Assembly (NCBI GenBank): GCA_001770015.1 | Contig: MEQB01000026.1 | Span: 186,001 to 250,000, forward strand | DNA from: Bdellovibrionales bacterium RIFOXYC1_FULL_37_79 | GTDB taxonomy: Bacteria; Bdellovibrionota; Bacteriovoracia; Bacteriovoracales; Bacteriovoracaceae | Direction: 5' to 3' | Length of the DNA: 64,000 nucleotides | Part shown: positions 54,923 through 63,197 of the stretch, piece after piece | Numbering within the stretch: position 1 is the first letter of the stretch | Layout: every line of letters begins with the position of its first letter | Program-made: the position numbers and the translations under genes | Notes under the pieces: model-generated | What the model was told of the DNA's origin: nothing | Seen by the model: the letters and a program-made list of their open reading frames with translations, nothing else | The model's database searches: none

Positions 54923-56087
54923 ACTTCTAAGTAACTACCATCATCTGCGTCTGGCCGGGGCTTCCGACCATGAGGCCATTGCTGATTTTTTAAAAGCAAC
55001 CCCTATGAGCTTTGGTGACATCAGTGTGCACTACGAATTTAAGCAAAGTATCTGGAAGTTTCTTAAATACCAAGGTGGCAGTTGTTATGTTTTTTTACTG
55101 ATCGACCAGCACCGAATTTGTGGATATGGGGTGTTTTCCACTAGGGATTACTACATTCTGGGAACCAAATACCAGGCCGGCTATTTGAGCGATCTGCGCA
55201 TTGCCCGCCATGCGGTTCAAAGTGCCAAATCTCAATGGAAAGAATTCATGAATCAAATGTTTTCAAACATAAATCAAATTGAAGAATTCCAAGAGCTCAC
55301 CTATTTTTATGCTGCCGTTTTCGAAAAAAATGTCCGGGCCTTGAAGTTATTTCAAAATGAAAAGTTCCCCGTCATTTTTCACCCGCTGATTAACTACCAG
55401 GCCATCAGTATACTCGGAAGAAAGCCGATCCTTTTTTTAAAACCTAATAAATCCTCCAGTCATTTCACCCTGTCCAAGGCCCAAAACTCTGATCAAGTGG
55501 CCCTCCAACACTTTCTTCACCTGCAAAATAAAAAGAAATTTTGGGGGGAATATTTTAATGAGGCAGATAGCGATGAATGGAAAAGACGAACCCATAGCTG
55601 GGATGAGTATAATATTAATGATTTTTTTATCGCTAAGGATAACCTGGGTAAAATTGTCTTTTGCACACTCCCATGGTCTGCCCATAATAGCCGGAAACTG
55701 GTCGTGGATCAAATTAGCCTGCTCTACCGGATCCTGGGAAAAATTTTTAAAATAATTGGCAAGAAGGAATTAAAATTACACTCCCCCCTGAATAATTACT
55801 ATCTGACCCATTTTGAGATGTCACATGATCTCTCTTTAGATCAAAAAAGAGAAATTTTTACAATTTTTCTAAATGAACTTTATAAAACCAAATTTCAACG
55901 CCATTATCACAGTATTATTTTCTGTGATTACTACGATCAGGCCATTGATGAAGTATTAAAAGATTATATGTGTATAAAAACCGCCGCCATCATTTATCAA
56001 ATTCTTCCCAAAAATGATCAAAGTAGAAAAATAGAAAATATTCACAACCTGAAAAAACAAATGACCTTTGAAGCGGCCATTGTATAA
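54909..56087 (+). CDS. GNAT-like (possibly tandem) acyltransferase
   Basis: The 392-residue protein looks like two GNAT-type halves. The first (about 12-175) has LRLAGASDHEAIADFL, VFLLIDQHRICGYGVFST, YLSDLRIARHAVQSAK and FYAAVFEKNVRALKLFQ, the order of GNAT motifs. The second (about 190-375) has TLSKAQNSDQVALQHFL and DFFIAKDNLGKIVF. The donor could be acetyl- or acyl-CoA or acyl-ACP. It is cytoplasmic. It overlaps the previous gene and precedes the LolA-like gene by 18 bases, so it may modify the molecule handled by the operon. Confidence 0.7.
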   Translation: MKLTELLSNYHHLRLAGASDHEAIADFLKATPMSFGDISVHYEFKQSIWKFLKYQGGSCYVFLLIDQHRICGYGVFSTRDYYILGTKYQAGYLSDLRIARHAVQSAKSQWKEFMNQMFSNINQIEEFQELTYFYAAVFEKNVRALKLFQNEKFPVIFHPLINYQAISILGRKPILFLKPNKSSSHFTLSKAQNSDQVALQHFLHLQNKKKFWGEYFNEADSDEWKRRTHSWDEYNINDFFIAKDNLGKIVFCTLPWSAHNSRKLVVDQISLLYRILGKIFKIIGKKELKLHSPLNNYYLTHFEMSHDLSLDQKREIFTIFLNELYKTKFQRHYHSIIFCDYYDQAIDEVLKDYMCIKTAAIIYQILPKNDQSRKIENIHNLKKQMTFEAAIV

Positions 56088-56105
56088 CTTAAGAGAGGAA
56101 ATTTT

Positions 56106-56894
56106 ATGAAACTGATGTTTTTATTATTAGCCGGTTGGTGCGCCATCAATGCTTCCTTTACCCTGGCATTGACTCCAGAGGAAAAAGGCCTGGATATTGC
56201 CAGAAAAATGGAAAAGGCCAATGCCGGATTTATGGGCGAAGTTGCAGAAATGACCATGACCTTAATTGATGCCTACGGAACAGAAATCGTCAGGAAAATG
56301 GAAGGAAAAATAAAAGAAATAAGTGATGATGGTGACAAATCCATCATTACTTTTTTACAACCAAGCGATGTAAAGGGCACCAAGATGCTGACCTGGGGTC
56401 ATAAGACCGAAAACGACGATCAATGGCTTTATCTTCCATCCATGAAAAGAGTTAAAAGAATAAGCTCGAATTCCAAGACCTCTTCCTTTATGGGAAGTGA
56501 ATTCTCCTACGAAGACTTGGGAGGACAATCTGTCGAAAAATTCACCTACAAACACCTCCGCGATGAAAAATCCGAGCTTGGCAACGTATGGGTCATCGAA
56601 CGTTACCCGGTCAACGTTAAGGAAAGCGGCTACCTGAAACAAGTAATGTGGATACCTGAAAAATACCACGCCTCCTCCAAGGTTGAATACTATGACCGTA
56701 AGGGCACCCTGGTCAAAACCGCCGATTTTTTGGATTATCAATCATTTCCAGTGGCAGGAAAAAATATTTTTCGTCCTGCTAAAATTCATATGAAAAATGT
56801 GCAAACCAAAAAACAATCAATTTTTTCGTGGGACAAGCGTAAAATCGGAGAAAATTTACTAAACAATCATTTTTCCCAAGATAGCTTGAAGTAA
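56106..56894 (+). CDS. LolA-like outer-membrane lipoprotein-sorting protein
   Basis: The 262-residue protein has a signal peptide (MKLMFLLLAGWCAINASFTLA). The mature part fits the LolA-like family (PF17131 type) that accompanies RND/MMPL exporters: DGDKSIITFLQPSDVKGTKM, DQWLYLPSMKRVKRI, SFMGSEFSYEDLGG, and KVEYYDRKGTLVKT. It is expected to carry a lipid or lipoprotein across the periplasm. The barrel gene follows after 14 bases. Confidence 0.9.
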   Translation: MKLMFLLLAGWCAINASFTLALTPEEKGLDIARKMEKANAGFMGEVAEMTMTLIDAYGTEIVRKMEGKIKEISDDGDKSIITFLQPSDVKGTKMLTWGHKTENDDQWLYLPSMKRVKRISSNSKTSSFMGSEFSYEDLGGQSVEKFTYKHLRDEKSELGNVWVIERYPVNVKESGYLKQVMWIPEKYHASSKVEYYDRKGTLVKTADFLDYQSFPVAGKNIFRPAKIHMKNVQTKKQSIFSWDKRKIGENLLNNHFSQDSLK

Positions 56895-56908
56895 CCCCCC
56901 CTTTCCAT

Positions 56909-58210
56909 ATGAAGCAGCGGTTTGAGCGATTCATTTTTATCTACCTACTTGCCCATCTATGGTGCTTTAAAACTTTTGGTGAGTTTCAAGATTCAGGTGA
57001 ACTGCGCTTTGAAACCAGAAAATTCAAAGACGACGAAGTGGATCGCACCATCGATAATGCCACCGCCATTTATACCCGTGCCGAAATGAAGTACTCTAAG
57101 GAATCCTATAATGCCACCTTTAGAGGTTATGCGCTGGTGGATGGCAAAGATGAAACCAGGGACAATCTCACCATCGAGGATATGTTTTTTTCCTATTATT
57201 TAAAAGAAGATGAAAGCGCCTCCTTGTCGGCAGGATATAAAATCTTTAATTGGTCAGCGACCGAGGCATTTCATCCCGCCGATATTTTAAATAGTCAAAA
57301 CTATGATAGCAACATCGAATCCTTGGATAAAATTGGTGAATTAAACCTGGACACCTCCTTTAAGACCCCTTATGGGAATTTTTCGCTCCTGTACCTTCCT
57401 TACGCCCAGGCCCCAAGATACCCCAAACAACGCTCCCGCTTAGGGGCTTCGGTCAATTTATCAAGACCAGTATGGGTCACTAAAAAAGATGAAACCAATC
57501 TCCAAAACTGGCATCATCAAGGTGCCGTAAAATATTCCAATTCTATCGGTGCAGGTGATTTATCTTTACATGCCGTTTATCACCTCAACACCGTTAACCC
57601 CATCATCGGAAAACGCATTGTTTATGAAAATATTTTATTTTTCTCTCTCCCGGTGGGCATTGAATTTACGCCCTATTACTTCCGGGCATTGCAACTGGGA
57701 GGAACTTATCAATATGCACTAGACGGGGGATGGCTCATTAAAACCGAAGCTGCTTATCGGGATTTTTTGGATGATGAAGTGATCATCCAAACGATAAAAG
57801 GCAATCGTAGTCCGCAAGATCACGGCATAGTGGCGGTGGGCACCGAGTACGGATTTAGTATGAAAAATGGAGGTGAATCCAATATCGTCCTTGAATTTCA
57901 AACCCTGATGGGGCCTAATAAATTGGCCCGCAGTGAACTTTCCGTTTTTCAAAACGATGTAATGCTTGGTTACCGTCTGGCCTTAAACGATACCTTCGGA
58001 AAAGAATTTTTTGTCAGTTTAATCCGGGATATCGAACGTCAAAATGAGACCCTTTACAATTTTAACTATACTCAAAGACTCAACGATAATTGGAAAATCA
58101 AAACTGGTTTTAGAGTCTATGATGCTCCCAAAAAAGGAACCTATGCCACAGGTCTTGAGGCCTATCATAATGCCCATTATGTTTTCTTTAATCTTAGCCG
58201 ATTCTTTTAG
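56909..58210 (+). CDS. DUF1302-like outer-membrane beta-barrel protein
   Basis: The 433-residue protein has a short hydrophobic signal (FIFIYLLAHLWCFKTFG). The mature chain has many strand-like repeats (ESYNATFRGYALVDGKD, SASLSAGYKIFNWSATEAF, GGTYQYALDGGWLIKTEAAY) and ends HYVFFNLSRFF with terminal phenylalanine, a barrel signal. FNWSATEAFHPADILNSQNYD resembles the DUF1302 family, which pairs with LolA-like/DUF1329 and RND genes in other bacteria. It is the last gene of the operon that starts at 54296. Confidence 0.82.
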   Translation: MKQRFERFIFIYLLAHLWCFKTFGEFQDSGELRFETRKFKDDEVDRTIDNATAIYTRAEMKYSKESYNATFRGYALVDGKDETRDNLTIEDMFFSYYLKEDESASLSAGYKIFNWSATEAFHPADILNSQNYDSNIESLDKIGELNLDTSFKTPYGNFSLLYLPYAQAPRYPKQRSRLGASVNLSRPVWVTKKDETNLQNWHHQGAVKYSNSIGAGDLSLHAVYHLNTVNPIIGKRIVYENILFFSLPVGIEFTPYYFRALQLGGTYQYALDGGWLIKTEAAYRDFLDDEVIIQTIKGNRSPQDHGIVAVGTEYGFSMKNGGESNIVLEFQTLMGPNKLARSELSVFQNDVMLGYRLALNDTFGKEFFVSLIRDIERQNETLYNFNYTQRLNDNWKIKTGFRVYDAPKKGTYATGLEAYHNAHYVFFNLSRFF

Positions 58211-58212
58211 TC

Positions 58213-58231
58213 TGGTTATTTTTTATAACCA
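58213..58231 (+). terminator. Weak hairpin after the barrel gene
   Basis: TGGTTAT pairs with ATAACCA around TTTTT directly after the stop. There is no following T-tract, so termination would be weak. Confidence 0.35.
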
Positions 58232-58266
58232 TCATTCTGGTTTTAGGTTTAATATAATTCAAATTC

Positions 58267-58275
58267 TGCTACAAT
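58267..58275 (+). promoter_or_regulatory. Extended -10 promoter of mltB
   Basis: TGCTACAAT fits TGnTATAAT with one mismatch. The expected start, seven bases later at 58282, is exactly the first base of the long stem of the leader structure. A -35-like TTTAAT lies at 58248. Confidence 0.45.
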
Positions 58276-58281
58276 GGATTA

Positions 58282-58369
58282 ATCGGTAGTAGTTTTTTAA
58301 CACCAAGTTAAATTACTGGTGTTAGGCGACCATGTGGCCTGCAGTTTCTACGCAGGTTACACTACCGAT
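58282..58369 (+). ncRNA. Candidate structured 5' leader (three-way junction) of mltB
   Basis: P1 is a perfect nine-base helix, ATCGGTAGT (58282-58290) with ACTACCGAT (58361-58369). P2 is TAACACC (58298-58304) with GGTGTTA (58318-58324). P3 is GTGGCCTGC-like, 58334-58342 with 58352-58360, including two G-U pairs, and stacks directly on P1. The P3 loop is AGTTTCTAC and the P2-P3 joint is GGCGACCAT. It ends 28 bases before the mltB ATG. It matches no class I recognise. Confidence 0.5.
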
Positions 58370-58397
58370 CAAATTTAGCTTGGAATTTAATCCCTTA

Positions 58398-59366
58398 ATG
58401 AATTACTTATTTTACGTCTTATTTTTTTTCTCTTCGTTTGGCATCAGTGCCTCCACTTTTGATGATTGGAAGCTGGCGCTTAAAAAGACCTTGCTGGCCT
58501 CACAAATCAATCCAGCCACCATCGATATTTTTATAAAACATGCCAAATATGATCAAGTGGTCTACGATATTTATAATCTTCAACGCAAACCGCTTCCCTT
58601 ACCGCTTCAAAAATTCTTAAATCAATGGTTTCAAGCGGAAGATGTCAGCAAATCATGGATTGCCACCGAGGGGACTAGGTTATTAAAGGAACATAAAGAG
58701 CTCCTAAATAGAATCGAAAAAAAATACCAAGTGGATAAAACGGTGATTATCGCCCTTTGGGGCATTGAAAGTAAATATGGAAAAATGACCGGGAAATACC
58801 CGGTCCTTAATTCACTTTCCACCCTGGCCTATAATAGCCAACGCAAGGATTTCTACACTAATGAACTTATTCATGCCCTGAAGATCTTGCAAAATAATAA
58901 AATAAATCCTGAACAATTCCTGGGCTCATGGGCCGGTGCCATCGGACAATGCCAATTTATGCCTTCCAATTATTTTGTGTTTGGGGTGGATTTTGATAAC
59001 AATAATAAGGTTGATTTATTTTATTCACTGGCCGATATCTTTGCCTCCATTGCCAATTATTTAAGAAAAAGTCAGTGGAAATACAAACGTCCGGTCGGAC
59101 ACCTGGTAACCTTACCGGCCCAATTTAACCCGCACTACCTAAGTTATAAATCCAAGAATAATTTCTTTTGGAATAAGCAAAAGATCCGGGATCATTTCCA
59201 AAAAAAATTACCTGCACTGCGGGAAAAATCGCACATCATCACCTTGATCATGGAAGATCGTAATTACCTGGTGGTGTACAAAAATTTCGACGTTATTTTA
59301 AAATGGAATCGCTCCTATCTTTTTGGCCTAAAAATCATCCTCCTAAAAACGGCGCTGGAAGGATAA
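58398..59366 (+). CDS. mltB: Membrane-bound or secreted lytic murein transglycosylase B
   Basis: The 322-residue enzyme cuts peptidoglycan glycan strands with 1,6-anhydro product formation. I start it at 58398, where a signal peptide begins (MNYLFYVLFFFSSFGISAS); the upstream in-frame ATG at 58332 falls inside the leader structure. The catalytic glutamate is E124 in LWGIESKYG, followed by PVLNSLSTLAYNSQRKDF and GSWAGAIGQCQFMPSNY, all diagnostic of the MltB family. The signal lacks a lipobox, so it may be soluble in the periplasm. The methyltransferase gene follows after three bases. Confidence 0.94.
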   Translation: MNYLFYVLFFFSSFGISASTFDDWKLALKKTLLASQINPATIDIFIKHAKYDQVVYDIYNLQRKPLPLPLQKFLNQWFQAEDVSKSWIATEGTRLLKEHKELLNRIEKKYQVDKTVIIALWGIESKYGKMTGKYPVLNSLSTLAYNSQRKDFYTNELIHALKILQNNKINPEQFLGSWAGAIGQCQFMPSNYFVFGVDFDNNNKVDLFYSLADIFASIANYLRKSQWKYKRPVGHLVTLPAQFNPHYLSYKSKNNFFWNKQKIRDHFQKKLPALREKSHIITLIMEDRNYLVVYKNFDVILKWNRSYLFGLKIILLKTALEG

Positions 59367-59369
59367 ACG

Positions 59370-60005
59370 ATGAAACATCAATTTTTATTATTCCTGGTAA
59401 CACTGGATAATTGGTTTGATCATCTGATCGATTATTTTTTTGATAGAAAATTTCATCTGGATACTTTGACCAAGGTCAATTTCTCCCAACGTTTAATAGA
59501 AGTCCCAAATAGAATCAATGCCAAACAATACCAAGGCACCAGGTGGCGGGTCTTTAATCGCATCATGAAAAATCTGCCCATCCAATACCGTGATTATAAT
59601 TTTATTGATACCGGATCTGGCAAAGGGAAGGCCTTGATTTTGGCGTCTGGATTCAATTTTAAAGCAATTAAAGGTATTGAATTATTCAAACCCCTATATG
59701 ATATCTCCTGCCAAAACTTAAGAAAAATGAACCTAAATCATCGCATCCAAATTGAACATGGTGATGTTTTAAATTTCACCCCCCCCAAAGGCCCCAATCT
59801 TTATTACCTTTATAACCCTTTCAATGAAAATGTTTTAAAGGATTTTTTTACCAACCTTAAAAAGAACCAAACCTTGGGCAGCCGTGACGTGATTATCTAC
59901 CTTAATCCAAGATACCATTCAACACTTACCAAACTTGGATTCCAGTATCAGGTTTTGCTCAATAACCTCAATTACAACAAAGTGGTTTTAATTTATACCA
60001 TGTGA
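59370..60005 (+). CDS. Class I SAM-dependent methyltransferase
   Basis: The 211-residue protein has the SAM-binding motif YNFIDTGSGKGKALILAS (about 78-95), then an acidic strand end in IKGIELFKPLYDI, EHGDVLNFTPP, and YYLYNPFNE at the motif IV position. The acceptor is unknown; the NPF motif recalls amino- or protein-methylating types but does not decide it. It lies three bases after mltB, so the two are probably cotranscribed. No signal peptide. Confidence 0.85.
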   Translation: MKHQFLLFLVTLDNWFDHLIDYFFDRKFHLDTLTKVNFSQRLIEVPNRINAKQYQGTRWRVFNRIMKNLPIQYRDYNFIDTGSGKGKALILASGFNFKAIKGIELFKPLYDISCQNLRKMNLNHRIQIEHGDVLNFTPPKGPNLYYLYNPFNENVLKDFFTNLKKNQTLGSRDVIIYLNPRYHSTLTKLGFQYQVLLNNLNYNKVVLIYTM

Positions 60006-60066
60006 CTTTTTTCTGCCAAAATAAACTTACAAGACATTGAGATTTTCGATAACCTAGTAAACTCGT

Positions 60067-60072
60067 TATAAT
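60067..60072 (+). promoter_or_regulatory. Possible -10 element of the gene at 60134
   Basis: A perfect TATAAT lies about 60 bases before the ATG. No good -35 box sits at 16-18 bases. A short hairpin AGTGT/ACACT follows at about 60084-60098. Confidence 0.3.
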
Positions 60073-60133
60073 AGGGACCAGCAGTGTCAAATAACACTTC
60101 CAAAAAATCTAAAAATATTTGATAATAATAGAT

Positions 60134-61027
60134 ATGTGTCCTTTTTTTAAAATATTATGCTGTTTTCTCATCTCATTTCTATCTATGTTGTCCAACACGG
60201 TCTGGGCCACTCGTCTTGCCCATGTTAAAACTGATCAGGCTGTGGTTTATGCTGATCAAAACTTAAGCACCCCCCTAGGCCGCATCAGCAGAGGGAAAAA
60301 AGTGGTGGTGGGTGAGGTTCCCCGCAAATACGGAACCCTGCTACCAGTTTTGATTGCCGGACGGGTGGGCTGGATACAAATCAAGGATATTCAATTTGTG
60401 GAAATTGCGGACACTGACAGTGAAAATATGCTAGAGCATGATATTATTGCGCTGGAAAAGTCGGATAATCTGGGAATCAACAACCACATTGGACTCGTGC
60501 ATAACGTCTTGGTCTTTGGCAATGAATGGGAGGAACTCTCTTATGCCATTGGTGATGAAGTAGGACTTAGGCCTTTTTATATGACGCTCTACTTTGATCA
60601 TCGTCCCCCAAGTTTAAGGTATAGCTTTGGCGTGGGACTCAGTTATCTCTACCTTGAGCAGGAACATTTGGTGCTTTCCGCACCTATGTTGGAACTCAAA
60701 GGCCTATGGTCGGCCATTAAATATAAATATTTCAACTTCAATTTAAGCTTGGGTGCTTTTTTTTCCGGAGCATTTAAAGTTGATAGCACCTACAACCCGC
60801 TGGATGAAGATTATGACAATACCGGGGAAATGTATGGCATTAACTACGGGGTCGAATTTAAATATTTTCCCTACAGCACCTTCAGTTTGATTAACGGACT
60901 TTCTTTTCAAAGAGGAATTATTTCAGGACTAGCACCTATCAAGATTTCCTACGAGGAAAATGATACCGTCGCTCTTACCCGGTTTAAGGCCACCAATTAT
61001 TATTTTGGGGTCAGTTATCAGTTCTAG
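60134..61027 (+). CDS. SH3-domain plus beta-barrel outer-membrane protein candidate
   Basis: The 297-residue protein starts at the ATG at 60134 with a signal peptide (MCPFFKILCCFLISFLSML, cleavage near WA25). Residues 27-90 read as a bacterial SH3 domain (VKTDQAVVYADQNLSTPLGR, ending GRVGWIQIKDI). From about 125 strand-like repeats appear (YSFGVGLSYLYLEQEH, YFNFNLSLGAFFSG) and the chain ends YYFGVSYQF with terminal phenylalanine. It resembles the 2067 protein in layout: a small periplasmic domain followed by a barrel. No ribosome site is obvious. Confidence 0.75.
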   Translation: MCPFFKILCCFLISFLSMLSNTVWATRLAHVKTDQAVVYADQNLSTPLGRISRGKKVVVGEVPRKYGTLLPVLIAGRVGWIQIKDIQFVEIADTDSENMLEHDIIALEKSDNLGINNHIGLVHNVLVFGNEWEELSYAIGDEVGLRPFYMTLYFDHRPPSLRYSFGVGLSYLYLEQEHLVLSAPMLELKGLWSAIKYKYFNFNLSLGAFFSGAFKVDSTYNPLDEDYDNTGEMYGINYGVEFKYFPYSTFSLINGLSFQRGIISGLAPIKISYEENDTVALTRFKATNYYFGVSYQF

Positions 61028-61050
61028 CTTTATCTCCCCAATAACTTTTA

Positions 61051-62364
61051 TCAGTCCACTTCAATCGTGTCAGCTTTGACCGGCACAGACTTCTCTTTAA
61101 GTTTTTCCAAAATATAATCAACCTTGGTCTTATCACCGATCAATTTATTATCATCGGTTTGGTTATTTCTATTTTTCTCTTCCTGACGGTTGATCTCTTC
61201 AATTTCCTTTTGTTTTTCTTCCTCGATTTTACGTTTTAACAGTTCCTCCGAGGTTTCTTTTCTAAATTTATCCATCTTGGAAAAATTAGTTCCGTATTTA
61301 AAAAAAGCGTATTCATAAAGGGGCACCAGATAAATCAAATTATTTTTACCTTTCTCCAAGAACTGGATCATCTCACGTAAAAAATTTTTATTCTCCCTGA
61401 CATGACTAAAGGCCATAAATAAATAAACCATCCCCTTTTGATCAATTTTTTGTTCAAAAGACAGGGTTTTATAATCCTCATAGATCGTCTGAGAAAGCTG
61501 CGCACTGGATTTTTTCAAGCGCATGGTATTGAAAAGCATATTGCGATATGTTCTGGCAAAATGGTCATTTTTCTTGGTTTTTAAAATGACACTATAAACG
61601 ATATCCCCCTCCTTGAACATCAGCTTCTCCACCTTGAAAAGATCATTATCCGAGGATAAATTCATAACTCCCAGACCACCTTTGGCGTACCATTGATAAC
61701 GTGGTTTTTTATTTTCAAAGATTTTCTGTCTTAAAAACAGGATATATAAATTATAAACCAGCTCCTCTACCATATGATCCTTGGCCATTTTACTTAGCTC
61801 TCTAGCTAGATGATATGAATTGTTAAATGAACGCAAATCCCGATTATATAAAAGATCCAGGCGATAAACATCCCTCCATATTTCGAAAGAGCTTCTTTTT
61901 AATATATTTTTTTTAAAAGTTGAAAGTGTAAATAATTTTTCAGTGTAAAAATTAAGTGATACTCGACTGGTCTTTTGAATTTCAAAACTGATATTATTAT
62001 AACTATATTGGGGCGTGATCAGTTTAAATCCCAAAAGAGATAAATTCTTTTCATCCAGTTCCCGGCTTATGACTGGCAACAATTTAATCACCGGATGATG
62101 CACAGGCACCACCACCTCATATCCCCCAAAAGCAAAATTTTTAAAAAGATCGCTTGGTTTATTCTCCATATCATCAATATCTAGGGGGTATGAGGGAGTC
62201 ACCTGTTCGTAAGTGGCCTGGTCTAACCTGATATATTCACTATCAATGCCATTTAAAATGATTCTCGAATAAATAAAATAAGGGAACAATTTCACGCCAT
62301 GATATCCAACCATGACCAACGCTCCCATTAGTACTATAAGGACCAGCAAGTATTTTTTTCTCAC
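61051..62364 (-). CDS. Membrane-anchored hypothetical protein with C-terminal coiled coil
   Basis: The 437-residue protein has one N-terminal membrane helix (YLLVLIVLMGALVMVGY) and a long periplasmic part. Residues 100-370 are mixed helix and strand. The tail from about 375 is a charged coiled coil (EELLKRKIEEEKQKEIEEIN). No catalytic motif is visible. It is convergent to the SH3-barrel gene (23-base gap) and diverges from the lipoprotein gene. I do not recognise it. Confidence 0.72.
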   Translation of the reverse strand: MRKKYLLVLIVLMGALVMVGYHGVKLFPYFIYSRIILNGIDSEYIRLDQATYEQVTPSYPLDIDDMENKPSDLFKNFAFGGYEVVVPVHHPVIKLLPVISRELDEKNLSLLGFKLITPQYSYNNISFEIQKTSRVSLNFYTEKLFTLSTFKKNILKRSSFEIWRDVYRLDLLYNRDLRSFNNSYHLARELSKMAKDHMVEELVYNLYILFLRQKIFENKKPRYQWYAKGGLGVMNLSSDNDLFKVEKLMFKEGDIVYSVILKTKKNDHFARTYRNMLFNTMRLKKSSAQLSQTIYEDYKTLSFEQKIDQKGMVYLFMAFSHVRENKNFLREMIQFLEKGKNNLIYLVPLYEYAFFKYGTNFSKMDKFRKETSEELLKRKIEEEKQKEIEEINRQEEKNRNNQTDDNKLIGDKTKVDYILEKLKEKSVPVKADTIEVD

Positions 62365-62484
62365 TTGAACTTTTCGACACCTCTATCTTAAATATTTAAT
62401 TTAATATGAATTAAATCGCTAAACTAATCTAACCAATGATCCGATAACTGAAGGTGAGGTACTAATTAGTAAAGAGGATCAGTC

Positions 62485-63186
62485 ATGAATTATAATAAAT
62501 TATTTGTAGTTGTTCTTTTTGTTTGCACCTTGCCAGGATGCCTGGACTCCAGAAACCAAAGAGTTAAAGACAACCCATTGGATCTGTCCCTGTTTAAATC
62601 TGATTCACCCTATAAGCCTAATCCTCTACCAGGTGACGATCAATCAACCTCTACGGCCACCACCCAGACCACCACTTCCACGACTCCTCCGGCCCATATC
62701 GCCCACTGTACCTGGTCATCAAGCGGAACCAGTGGTTTTGAATTTAGTTCAAATCACATTGGCAGCTATACTCTATGCCAAAGCACCAACGCCGAAACCG
62801 ACCTCTATTTCCAGCTCAAAACCAATTCGGGATACAATATTTGTTTTATCCCCGTTAATGACAGCGACGGAAATGTTATCTACATTGGTGAACCCCGCTG
62901 TTTACTGGCAAGCGATCCCCTGACGGTTTATAAGATCGTTATGCTTAAAAACCGGCCAGCAGTGGGTTATAACACCTTTAGCGACCTGACCATGACCGGA
63001 GTCATGGTCATGCAGGATCGGGCCTATGAATTTCCCTACCCCTACTATCCCTATTACAATCTCGCCAATAATCCGCTCAGGGCCCCCGATGCTTACTTGC
63101 TTTGCGCTAACTGGTATCAGGCGGGTGATACACGTTATTGCCAGAGTTTTAATTCAGCCGGACGCTACGTTTATCACAAATTTTAA
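62485..63186 (+). CDS. Lipoprotein with threonine-rich linker
   Basis: The 233-residue protein has a lipoprotein signal (VVVLFVCTLPGCLD; cysteine near residue 19). A spacer of threonine, serine and alanine follows (STSTATTQTTTSTTPP, about 52-68), as in surface-exposed lipoproteins. The C-terminal domain has about six cysteines and a tyrosine/proline-rich stretch (FPYPYYPYYNLANNP). AAGAGGATCAG precedes the ATG. It may lie on the cell surface; function unknown. Confidence 0.82.
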   Translation: MNYNKLFVVVLFVCTLPGCLDSRNQRVKDNPLDLSLFKSDSPYKPNPLPGDDQSTSTATTQTTTSTTPPAHIAHCTWSSSGTSGFEFSSNHIGSYTLCQSTNAETDLYFQLKTNSGYNICFIPVNDSDGNVIYIGEPRCLLASDPLTVYKIVMLKNRPAVGYNTFSDLTMTGVMVMQDRAYEFPYPYYPYYNLANNPLRAPDAYLLCANWYQAGDTRYCQSFNSAGRYVYHKF

Positions 63187-63197
63187 TAACTTTATTT

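Noticed and set aside
54060-58369. The two leader structures as copies of one repeated or mobile element flanking the export operon
   Set aside because: Both have a closing helix ending in CCGATC/GATCGG and an A/T run next to it, but the inner sequences, loop sizes and orientations differ; I see no real sequence identity.
58282-58369. A tRNA or a known riboswitch (purine, c-di-GMP, preQ1) for the mltB leader
   Set aside because: There is no T-loop, anticodon arm or CCA context, and the joint sequences do not fit the consensus of the classes I know, despite a GTTTCTAC stretch that also occurs in purine riboswitches.
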